From: a bacterium
Lineage (GTDB): Bacteria; Patescibacteriota; Minisyncoccia; Phycocordibacterales; SBAW01
DNA length: 6,486 nt
Assembly (NCBI GenBank): GCA_021813335.1
Contig: JAKALC010000043.1
Coordinates: forward strand, 1 to 6,486
Direction of reading: 5' to 3'
In this document: piece by piece, positions 1 to 5,348 of the stretch
Position numbering within the stretch: the stretch's first letter is position 1
Layout: every line of letters begins with the position of its first letter
Notes under the pieces: model-generated
What the model was told of the DNA's origin: nothing
The model's database searches: none
What the model saw: only the letters and a program-made list of their open reading frames with translations
Translations under genes and position numbers: made by a program

Positions 1-197
1 ATCGGTTCTATCGTGGCATTGGTCGTGCTCGCCCCGGGGAATGCCAGGGTAAAGCCACTGGTGCTGGTGCGATCGGCCGCGGGGGTGATCACCGCGCTGT
101 CGGGGGCCGGGGCCAGGACCGAGGCCACGGTCCACTTCTCCAGCGTCGGCGACAAGCGCCTGGTGAACGCCGTGATGCTGGGCGCGCTCTCGTGCCT
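1..197. other. High-GC segment of unknown origin, possible chimeric or foreign sequence
   Basis: By hand count 136 of 197 bases are G or C (about 69%), more than the rest of the window appears to hold. Third positions of the plus-strand frame beginning at base 1 are almost all G or C from about base 45 on, and they coincide with the wobble positions of the minus-strand LOG frame. Both strands are open here, so base bias cannot tell which strand, if either, codes. The plus frame contains a stretch ending in ARTEATVHFSSVGDKRLVNA, which I do not recognise. The segment does not continue the LOG-like protein that starts at 269. It could be an assembly join near a contig end, an inserted piece, or a divergent continuation of the gene. 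Confidence 0.35.
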
Positions 198-269
198 GCC
201 GCAGTGCCCCGTCTCGGCCGCGCCCGAAACGCACAATTTGATCTGGTTATGCTTGCGAAGATACGGCAT
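1..269 (-). CDS. LOG/SLOG-family protein, N-terminal fragment (runs off window edge)
   Basis: Seen: a minus-strand frame starts with ATG at 267-269 and stays open to the window edge. Residues 11-24 read KLCVSGAAETGHCG, resembling the first beta strand and glycine loop of LOG/SLOG Rossmann-fold proteins as I remember them from Patescibacteria. Members related to the cytokinin-activating LOG enzyme hydrolyse nucleotide 5'-monophosphates, but many are uncharacterised, so I assign no reaction. The ATG lies 53 bases past the stop of the beta-CASP nuclease gene in the same direction. There is no clear Shine-Dalgarno site, only an A-rich AAAGAAAA stretch. Odd: from about residue 25 the translation no longer looks like the family, which should continue with a helix and a second strand ending in a T-G-A-T-T-G type motif. 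It instead becomes Ser/Thr/Pro/Ala-rich, and base composition jumps to about 69% G+C. Either the gene is broken or chimeric here, or the family call is wrong. GTG at 294-296 is an alternative start. Confidence 0.45.
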   Translation of the reverse strand, partial: MPYLRKHNQIKLCVSGAAETGHCGRHESAPSITAFTRRLSPTLEKWTVASVLAPAPDSAVITPAADRTSTSGFTLAFPGASTTNATIEP

Positions 270-288
270 CGTGGTCGTTTTCTTTGAT

Positions 289-297
289 GTTATCACA
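289..297 (-). promoter_or_regulatory. Possible extended -10 element before the LOG-like gene
   Basis: On the minus strand TGT is followed directly by GATAAC (289-294), fitting a TGn extended -10 arrangement with a 4/6 hexamer match. The start would fall near 282, giving a leader of about 13 bases before the ATG at 269. No good -35 is visible (TTTCGC at 17-base spacing). It sits in the 53-base gap after the nuclease gene. Weak call. Confidence 0.25.
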
Positions 298-322
298 CGG
301 GACGCCCTAGAGCGAAATATGC

Positions 323-1693
323 CTACCACTCGATGAGAGTATGTTCTCCCGCGCTGGGAGCGATCGCATCGACGCCCAAGCGGTCCCGTATACGCTGCGC
401 GAGAAAACCAGCCGAGGCAGGCTCACCCATTACGACGAAGGCTCGCTCAAGCGATTCGCCCGCCTCGGCGGCGAACTCGAGGAGGTGAGGTCCGTCGAGG
501 TGCGCCGAGTAACCGAGGTTTTGCTCGACGCGGCAGCGCACCGGTATGCGCTCTCCGTCGATCATAACGTGGCGTGTGCCCTCAATGAGCTCCCGGCCGA
601 GACTCCCCGCGGCCTGATATCCGACGATAAGGAGGGTCGCCGTCTCTTTCGGAAGGATTTCACGCTCATGAGAGCGCACGCGGCCGCCGTTCGACATACC
701 TGAACCCGCGATGATGATCTTCGGGTCGGGCTCTCGCATACTATGCCGCGACTCGCTCGTCGTCCTGATGAATGAGAGATTGGGGAATGAAAAAATGTTC
801 TCTCCCCCCGCGACGCGCGCAGCGATATCTTCTTTGAAATATGATGGGTTCTTAAGAAAAGCGCGGGTTATCTCTTCGGCAAGCGGCGAGTCGACGAAGA
901 CCGGCATAGCGGGAAGCTCCTTTTTCGCGAAGAGTTCCCGGAGCTCGAAGAGGATATCTTGCGTCCGCTCGGTCGAGAACGCCGGTATGAGCACCTCTCC
1001 GCCGCGCTGTGCGGTCTCCTCGATGACGCCTTTGAGTTTCGCGCGGCGGACAGACGGAGCGGCGTCGGTATGCGTGCGGTCTCCGTACACGCTTTCCATC
1101 ACGAGATAATTCGCGCCGAGAACGGAATCGCGCGGCGGCAGGAGGAGCGAGTCTCCGCCAAGGTCGCCCGTGAAAATGATGCGCCTGCCGCCGCGCGTGA
1201 GAGCGGCCATACTCGAGCCGAGGATATGCCCCGCGTCGAGGAATTCGAGCTCAACGAACACAGGGAGATCGAGTGTCGTGCGGTACGGAAGTTCTTCCCA
1301 TAAGCTGAGCGCCTGCTTGATATCGCGCTCATCATAGAGCGGCTCGCGCCCGTGCCGGTTCGCCTCCTCCGAGAGGATCTCCATACTGTCGAAGAGAAGC
1401 GGCTCCGCAAGCGCCCTTGTTGCCTCCGTTGAAATGATCCGGCCGCGAAAGCCCTCCTTCACGAGGCGGGGTATCCTTCCCACGTGGTCGATATGCGCAT
1501 GCGTAACGATAAGCACCGGAAGCGACGCGGGGTCATACGGAAACACATCCCAATTTGCGTGCCCGCAGAAATCGCATCCCTGAAACAGGCCGCAATCGAT
1601 GAGAAGCTTGACGTCACTCGACTCCAAAAGAAAATTCGAGCCTGTGACCGAGCCGGCCCCTCCAAAAAAATGTACCGTCGACATCCGCGGCAT
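323..1693 (-). CDS. Beta-CASP metallo-beta-lactamase RNA nuclease (COG1236, CPSF73/TTHA0252-like)
   Basis: This is a predicted zinc-dependent RNA endo/5'-exonuclease acting in cytoplasmic RNA processing and decay, 456 residues and normal for prokaryotic CPSF73-like enzymes. From the ATG at 1693: the N-terminal strand has GGAGSVTGS (11-19); LIDCGLFQG is at 31-39; the metal motif HAHIDH is at 65-70; further metal ligands are His156 (DAGHILGS) and Asp177 (FTGDLGG). The beta-CASP insert carries motif A Glu200 (MESVYGDR), motif B His342 (SGMSNGGRVRSHE) and motif C His398 (GYSAHLD). All expected catalytic residues are present. The frame is open upstream to an ATG at 1825, but that extension crosses the terminator-like hairpin at 1741-1766 and has no family resemblance. 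A TATACT box six bases before the 1693 ATG supports the shorter start; the ATG at 1684 is a close alternative. No Shine-Dalgarno site is visible. It is co-directional with ndk, 244 bases upstream. Known: the family cleaves single-stranded RNA. Inferred: substrate and exo/endo balance. Confidence 0.93.
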   Translation of the reverse strand: MPRMSTVHFFGGAGSVTGSNFLLESSDVKLLIDCGLFQGCDFCGHANWDVFPYDPASLPVLIVTHAHIDHVGRIPRLVKEGFRGRIISTEATRALAEPLLFDSMEILSEEANRHGREPLYDERDIKQALSLWEELPYRTTLDLPVFVELEFLDAGHILGSSMAALTRGGRRIIFTGDLGGDSLLLPPRDSVLGANYLVMESVYGDRTHTDAAPSVRRAKLKGVIEETAQRGGEVLIPAFSTERTQDILFELRELFAKKELPAMPVFVDSPLAEEITRAFLKNPSYFKEDIAARVAGGENIFSFPNLSFIRTTSESRHSMREPDPKIIIAGSGMSNGGRVRSHEREILPKETATLLIVGYQAAGSLGRELIEGTRHVMIDGERIPVRCRVEQNLGYSAHLDGPHLLEFAAEAGESLERAFVVMGEPASAGFLAQRIRDRLGVDAIAPSAGEHTLIEW

Positions 1694-1699
1694 AAAAAC

Positions 1700-1705
1700 A
1701 GTATA
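1700..1705 (-). promoter_or_regulatory. -10 box TATACT placed for a leaderless nuclease transcript
   Basis: The minus strand reads TATACT, then GTTTTT, then ATG at 1693. Transcription normally starts about seven bases after the hexamer, which puts the first base on the A of the start codon. At 17-base spacing the -35 position reads CCAGGT, a poor match, and no TGn extension is present, so promoter strength rests on the hexamer. The 5/6 match and the exact spacing also favour the 1693 start over longer ones. Confidence 0.5.
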
Positions 1706-1740
1706 CCGCACACTGCTTCTGCACCTGGCAGGCACCAACG

Positions 1741-1766
1741 AAAAGATCCCCCGAAGGGGATCCTTT
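1741..1766 (-). terminator. Rho-independent terminator-like hairpin with UUCG loop, downstream of ndk
   Basis: Read on the minus strand, an 11-base arm AAAGGATCCCC and loop TTCG are followed by GGGGATCTTTT. All positions pair, with one G-U wobble, and C(UUCG)G is an exceptionally stable tetraloop. The four U residues form the last part of the descending arm rather than a free tail, and the next bases are CGTTGG, so termination could be partial. It lies 171 bases after the ndk stop and 47 bases before the nuclease ATG, upstream of that gene's -10 box. This fits closure of the ndk transcript before the nuclease promoter. Confidence 0.6.
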
Positions 1767-1785
1767 AGTGGACGCCGGAAGCAAT

Positions 1786-1803
1786 GTGTCGACTGTAAGA
1801 CAC
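1786..1803. repeat. Small inverted repeat in the ndk 3' region
   Basis: GTGTC (1786-1790) and GACAC (1799-1803) form a perfect five-pair stem with an eight-base loop. It stands two bases from the larger hairpin at 1806-1853, so the two could stack if transcribed. Alone it is short enough to arise by chance. Confidence 0.35.
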
Positions 1804-1805
1804 GT

Positions 1806-1853
1806 GGGTCCTCTATGCAGGGCACCGGAAGGTGCCGTGCAACGCGAGGTCCC
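1806..1853. repeat. 48-base imperfect hairpin, possible structured RNA element
   Basis: Outer arms GGGTCCTC (1806-1813) and GAGGTCCC (1846-1853) pair in seven of eight positions. After a 2 by 4 internal loop, TGCA (1816-1819) pairs with TGCA (1838-1841). A single G opposite G mismatch follows, then GGCACC (1821-1826) pairs with GGTGCC (1831-1836) around a GGAA loop. Read on the plus strand the loop fits the GNRA rule with a C-G closing pair; on the minus strand it is TTCC. All neighbouring genes read minus, so the minus transcript is the likelier RNA, downstream of ndk. No T run follows in either direction, so it is not a standard terminator. It does not match the SRP RNA core, which needs AGCAG on the 3' side. 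Confidence 0.6.
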
Positions 1854-1866
1854 GAAATGATGTTTT

Positions 1867-1891
1867 AAGGACAATTGCCTCCGATGTCCTT
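1867..1891. repeat. Seven-pair inverted repeat downstream of ndk
   Basis: AAGGACA (1867-1873) and TGTCCTT (1885-1891) are perfect inverted copies with an 11-base spacer. On the minus strand the second arm is followed by AAAACATC, not by a T run, so termination is unlikely. It lies 46 bases after the ndk stop, in the same gap as two other stems and the terminator-like hairpin. Confidence 0.45.
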
Positions 1892-1937
1892 CTTCAGGAT
1901 ACGCCCGTGGCGCGAAAGGGCAAGCCGCCCCCTGTGC

Positions 1938-2531
1938 CTATTCGTCGACGCCGAATCGCTTATAGGAAAAAACCGTTTTCTTGCCGAACCAGTAGGAGAT
2001 CTCGTGCGCCGCTTCTTCCGGCGTTTCCGAGGCGTGAATGAGGTTATAGACCGCGCGTTTTTCCGCATTCGCGACCGCCGGAGAGTCGGCAGAGTAATCG
2101 CCGCGGATCGTTCCCATATCCGCAAGGTACGGCAGCGTCGCGCCGGTTATCTTGCGGACCATATCGACTGCATGGATCCCCTGAACCACCATACGCACCA
2201 TAGGAGCCGACGTCATATATTCGAGAAGCCAGGTGCGCACTTCTTTGCCGATCGCGAGGTGATCCGCGCTGCCGAAATCGGCGACAAGATCGAGTCCGTA
2301 GCGCTTATACGTGTCTTCCGTCTTCGTGCCGAGCCGCTGGAGCCAGGCATCGGCCTTCGGGTAATGGTTATCGATCTCCTCGCGGGTCGCGTGGAACATC
2401 TCGAGCGCGACGATCTTGAGATCGCGCTGCTCGAAGCGCTTGATGATCTCGCCGACGAGGCCCTTGCGAACGCCGTCCGGCTTTACCATAACGAACGTTC
2501 GTTCTTCTTTCAGATGGTGCATAGAGGTCAT
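1938..2531 (-). CDS. ndk: Nucleoside-diphosphate kinase, long form with central insertion
   Basis: The enzyme transfers the gamma-phosphate from ATP to other nucleoside diphosphates through a phosphohistidine, balancing cytoplasmic NTP and dNTP pools. From the ATG at 2531 it has 197 residues, against about 140-150 for typical NDKs. Visible: TFVMVKPDGV at 12-21 with Lys17; Arg126 and Thr132 (VRKITGAT); GTIRGDYS at 140-147 with Arg143; Asn163 and the phospho-acceptor His166 in NLIHASET. The usual HGSDS reads HASET, so Gly becomes Ala and Asp becomes Glu. About 40 extra residues (roughly 57-101) sit before LLEYMTSAP, where common NDKs pass directly from HY to the LVEFMTSGP segment. I recall similar insertions in Patescibacteria. 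Starts at 2573 and 2522 are also possible: the 2573 form overlaps the putative promoter, and the 2522 form begins MHHLKEERTF. No start has a Shine-Dalgarno site. It follows the TraG-like ATPase after 51 bases. Confidence 0.92.
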   Translation of the reverse strand: MTSMHHLKEERTFVMVKPDGVRKGLVGEIIKRFEQRDLKIVALEMFHATREEIDNHYPKADAWLQRLGTKTEDTYKRYGLDLVADFGSADHLAIGKEVRTWLLEYMTSAPMVRMVVQGIHAVDMVRKITGATLPYLADMGTIRGDYSADSPAVANAEKRAVYNLIHASETPEEAAHEISYWFGKKTVFSYKRFGVDE

Positions 2532-2532
2532 T

Positions 2533-2551
2533 AAAAAATCGGCACGTGCCG
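2533..2551 (-). terminator. GC palindrome plus T6 run between the ATPase gene and ndk
   Basis: The 12-base perfect palindrome CGGCACGTGCCG (2540-2551) is followed on the minus strand by A and six T residues that end one base before the ndk ATG at 2531. As a hairpin it has only four G-C pairs around an ACGT loop. This is the layout of a weak intrinsic terminator for the ATPase transcript or of an attenuator inside the ndk leader. A 12-base palindrome could instead be a dimeric regulator site. Confidence 0.45.
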
Positions 2552-2561
2552 CTATGCGGAC

Positions 2562-2590
2562 ACTATATCCCACGGCGCGCCGCTACACAA
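2562..2590 (-). promoter_or_regulatory. Candidate ndk promoter TTGTGT-N17-TATAGT
   Basis: TTGTGT (2585-2590) and TATAGT (2562-2567) are separated by exactly 17 bases on the minus strand. The -35 box overlaps the TAG stop of the ATPase gene. Transcription would begin near the A at 2555, and the 24-base leader would be almost entirely the palindrome plus T run, without a Shine-Dalgarno site. A competing reading uses TTTAAT (2530-2535), seven bases before the ATG at 2522, for a leaderless ndk. Confidence 0.45.
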
Positions 2591-5333
2591 CCGACGGAGC
2601 GCCTGCAACCTCGCTTTCGATCTCGTCGCGCGGGCGGCCATAGCGCAGAAACGAGAGGTCCCGGAGCGCGTCGCGATTCTCGCTGCTTCCCGAAGTGAAC
2701 GGGACCGTCTCGATATTGAAAGGCTTAAGCGGCGTACCACGGGAAAGAAGGCGCACGAATGCGCGATAGTTGTCGACCCGCATAAGGTCGGCTGCCTTGA
2801 AAACTGGGCCGAATTGTTTTTCAAGGAATTCCGCGTCCTCCGCACCGACGCGGAAGGCGACGAGTGAGCCGACGTTGCCAAACACTGCGTCCTTGATCTC
2901 GTCTTCGAGCTGGGCGATAAACTGGTGCGCGACCGTAAGCGAGAGCTTATATTTGCGTGCTTCAGAGAAAATGGTCGCGATCGAGGGGGTCGTCACGTTC
3001 TGAAATTCATCGATCGAGAGATAGAACGGCGGCAGATCCTTCCCCACGGCATCGGTGCGGGAGAGCGCCGCGAGAAGGAACTTGCCGACAATGATGAGAC
3101 CGAGCAGGTTCGCATTGACGTCGCCGATTTTTCCTTTGGCGAGATTGACGAGGAGAATCTTACGCTCGTCCATAACCTGCCGGATATTGAACGCAGAGTG
3201 CTGCTGCGCGATGATAGGGCGCATAATCTCATTCGCCGTGAAGACGTCGAACTTATTGGTGACATAGGGGCCGTAGTTCGCGAGTGCCTGTTCCCCGGTC
3301 GCCTGCGCCGCGATCTTCTCCCAGAACTGCCGTATGATCGGATTCGTACAGCGCGAGAGCTTCAACGCGCGGAATTCATCGTCGGCAAATATCTTAGAGA
3401 TATCGAGCAGCGTATTGCCGCTCTCCGGGTCATCCATCACGAGAAGAGCCGCGTTGCGGAAATATTGTTCGAAGGCCGGACCCATCGACTCAGGCACGGC
3501 GCCGAACAATTTTTTGAAGATGCCGAAGAGTTCATCGACGACGAGCGTCTTTTGTTCTGGGTGAGCCTGATCGTACTCAAGCATATTGAGACCCATCGGC
3601 CGCTCGGTCGCTCCAGGATCGAAATAGATGACGTCGTTCGCCCGCTCAGGCGGTATGGCCGAGAGGATATCGAGTACATCGGAGCCGTGCGGATCGATAA
3701 AACAGACGCCGGCGCCGGCGTGGATATCCTGGATGATAATGTTCTTGAGAAGATTCGATTTGCCGGTGCCGGTCTGTCCCACGAGATAAAGGTGCCGCAT
3801 CCGGTCCTCCGGAAGCATAAAGATGTTCGTATCCGTACCGCGGAAACGGTTCACACCGAGGAAGGTCCCCTCCTGCGGCAGGTCGGCAGGAGCCGGCGCG
3901 ACGATGTTCTTCTCCTGGCGGAGTTCAGGGGCGGCTTCGCTGCTCCCGGGGCGCGGCGGGTGCGCAAGTGCGGCAAGCTCGCCCGCTGAGAGCGGGATCG
4001 CCGCGTCGTCATCGTACAGGCGGTACGAGAAACGATGAACGAACTCTTTGATGCGGCGCGCCGGCACCGATCTGAACGCGAGTGCATTGCCGCCCGCCGT
4101 ATCGGCAAGCTGATGGAACGGGGCCTCGAGATCGGAGAGTACCTGCTCCGCTCGCTCGCGCGTCGGCGCCGAGGCGATAATGCGGATATTTGCATGCAGG
4201 ATAGGGCTTGCGACCTTGCGCTCGATCGCCTTGACCCGCGGATCGTCTGACCCGGGGCGCTTCATCGGGTCGACGCGTTTCTCTTGAGTTATGTAAATAC
4301 GTTTTGCTTCGTAGAGGAACTCGCCGAAGCCGCCGCGCGCCTTCGCCGCTTCGCGGACCGGAACGCCGTCGCGGACGCGCTCGAGCGCCCGGCGGAATCG
4401 ATAACCAAGCCCCTTATCGCCAGGTTCGATAACGATCTGAACCGCGGCCCCTTCGCGCGCCTTGTCGAGGCGCGAAAATGCCGAAAGCAAGGTATCGAGA
4501 GGGTCATTCGGCATCTCGTCGGCGGTCCGCAGGGAATAAACGGGGCGCTCAGTGAGGCGCGCCGTCCGGGCCACCACCACTGCCTCTGGAGCGAAAATAT
4601 TGTAGTCATCCGGCAGCTCCGTGATGCGTGCCGTAGGATAGAGGCCCGCGAGCTGTTTCTCGAAGAGGTCGCGGCGTGCCGCAGGGACCGCGAGGTATGC
4701 GCTTGTCGCCGTAGCACCTGCGGCGTTCGCTATCTCGAACGCGAAAAAGGTCCCCTTCTCGAGCGAGAGCGTGCTGCGGTAGAACTGCTCCATAAGAGAG
4801 ATGAAATTCTTCATCTCCTTTTGCGGATCGCCGCCCTCTTCTTTCGTTTCGCGTCTCCCGGGCAGGGCTATCTCGAGAAGCGAAAGGCCGAGCGCCCGCG
4901 CGAGCGGCGTCCGCTCGCGCGGGCGCGTTTTGACGGGGAGGCCTTCGTGAACGTACTCGACGAGAACCCGCTCGAAATCGTCGATGAGATGCGGGTTGCC
5001 GGACGCTTCGGCCGCGGCTATGGCAGCGGAGATCCCCTTCTCCTGAAGGACCCCGATGAGTTCGCCCATCTTTTCGTCATGCGCTTCCGGGGAGAGTTTC
5101 AGGGTGACGGCGCCAAGATGCTCGACCGGCGCTTGAGGCGCCGCCGCGGCGCGCGCCGGCCACTGTTCGCGGACGGCGGCCCGCGCCGCTTCGCGGGAAA
5201 GCGGCGCCTCCGTATGTGCAGGCGCTCCTTCTGAGCGCAGATGGGCTTCGAGTTCGGCGGCGCGGGCGCGCAAAGCCGCGAGCTCCTGGTGCGCCGCCGA
5301 CAGCCCTGCGCCTTCCTGTGCCGTTCCTTCCAT
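2583..5333 (-). CDS. TraG/VirD4-like translocation ATPase (type IV secretion DNA-binding domain), soluble form
   Basis: A 916-residue P-loop ATPase of the VirD4/TraG/HerA superfamily. Visible in order: an Ala/Glu-rich, probably coiled segment (about 12-35); a helical region (70-131, with LIDDFERVLVEYVHEGL); a mixed domain (150-445) resembling the N-terminal part of Patescibacteria TraG-like proteins; then the motor. The motor has Walker A GQTGTGKS (519-526), CFIDPHG (544-550), Walker B FYLSIDEFQNV (770-780), sensor-like TVAHQF (800-805) and FRVGAEDAEF (827-836). No long hydrophobic stretch is visible at the N-terminus, unlike classical membrane-anchored coupling proteins, so it should be cytoplasmic or recruited to the membrane by a partner. 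Such proteins pump DNA or protein through rings; the substrate here is unknown. The start lies 12 bases after the copA stop, in the same frame, and the ATG follows a TATAAT box by six bases. No relaxase, pilin or channel gene is within the window, so a conjugation role cannot be supported. Confidence 0.88.
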   Translation of the reverse strand: MEGTAQEGAGLSAAHQELAALRARAAELEAHLRSEGAPAHTEAPLSREAARAAVREQWPARAAAAPQAPVEHLGAVTLKLSPEAHDEKMGELIGVLQEKGISAAIAAAEASGNPHLIDDFERVLVEYVHEGLPVKTRPRERTPLARALGLSLLEIALPGRRETKEEGGDPQKEMKNFISLMEQFYRSTLSLEKGTFFAFEIANAAGATATSAYLAVPAARRDLFEKQLAGLYPTARITELPDDYNIFAPEAVVVARTARLTERPVYSLRTADEMPNDPLDTLLSAFSRLDKAREGAAVQIVIEPGDKGLGYRFRRALERVRDGVPVREAAKARGGFGEFLYEAKRIYITQEKRVDPMKRPGSDDPRVKAIERKVASPILHANIRIIASAPTRERAEQVLSDLEAPFHQLADTAGGNALAFRSVPARRIKEFVHRFSYRLYDDDAAIPLSAGELAALAHPPRPGSSEAAPELRQEKNIVAPAPADLPQEGTFLGVNRFRGTDTNIFMLPEDRMRHLYLVGQTGTGKSNLLKNIIIQDIHAGAGVCFIDPHGSDVLDILSAIPPERANDVIYFDPGATERPMGLNMLEYDQAHPEQKTLVVDELFGIFKKLFGAVPESMGPAFEQYFRNAALLVMDDPESGNTLLDISKIFADDEFRALKLSRCTNPIIRQFWEKIAAQATGEQALANYGPYVTNKFDVFTANEIMRPIIAQQHSAFNIRQVMDERKILLVNLAKGKIGDVNANLLGLIIVGKFLLAALSRTDAVGKDLPPFYLSIDEFQNVTTPSIATIFSEARKYKLSLTVAHQFIAQLEDEIKDAVFGNVGSLVAFRVGAEDAEFLEKQFGPVFKAADLMRVDNYRAFVRLLSRGTPLKPFNIETVPFTSGSSENRDALRDLSFLRYGRPRDEIESEVAGAPSVV

Positions 5334-5339
5334 CCTCGG

Positions 5340-5348
5340 ATTATATCA
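5340..5348 (-). promoter_or_regulatory. Extended -10 promoter TGATATAAT before the ATPase gene, leaderless
   Basis: The minus strand reads TGATATAATCCGAGGATG. TATAAT (5340-5345) is a perfect -10 hexamer and the TGA before it is both the copA stop codon and a TGn extension. Six bases (CCGAGG) separate the hexamer from the ATG at 5333, so transcription should begin at the start codon. The -35 position reads CAAAAA and is poor, which is usual for extended -10 promoters. The GAGG touching the ATG is too close to work as a normal ribosome site. Confidence 0.6.

Noticed and set aside
13..336. Plus-strand open frame at the left edge
   Set aside because: Its 3' part overlaps the LOG-like N-terminus and the nuclease stop. 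I recognise no family; only the first 200 bases have coding-like wobble bias, which both strands share. Kept as unknown sequence rather than called a gene.
1694..1825. N-terminal extension of the nuclease up to an ATG at 1825
   Set aside because: The extension crosses the terminator-like hairpin and the TATACT box, is Arg/Cys/Pro-rich, and precedes the universal first beta strand of the family by 44 unmatched residues.
1806..1853. Possible SRP (4.5S) RNA because of the GGAA loop
   Set aside because: The 3' side reads GGTGCCGTGCA rather than the conserved GGAAGCAGCC-like sequence, and the stem is more regular than SRP domain IV.
1915..1933. Possible terminator right after the ndk stop (AGGG/GCCC stem)
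   Set aside because: Only four clean pairs, a two-base bulge and just three T residues after it; the hairpin at 1741-1766 is far stronger.
1875..2534. Plus-strand open frame (219 codons) covering ndk
   Set aside because: Antisense to a clear NDK with all catalytic residues; no family resemblance.
2571..2573. ndk start at 2573
   Set aside because: It would add MGYSVRIAARADFL, which has no NDK counterpart, and it places the start codon inside the -35/-10 spacer of the candidate promoter.
2925..3989. Long plus-strand open frame (354 codons) opposite the TraG-like gene
   Set aside because: It lies wholly antisense to a gene with clear Walker motifs. Its translation is Arg/Glu-rich with no recognisable domain, as expected from a mirrored GC-biased frame.
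4284..5234. Plus-strand open frame (316 codons) antisense to the N-terminal half of the TraG-like gene
   Set aside because: Arginine-rich, low-complexity translation with no motif and no start signals; explained as a shadow of the minus-strand gene.
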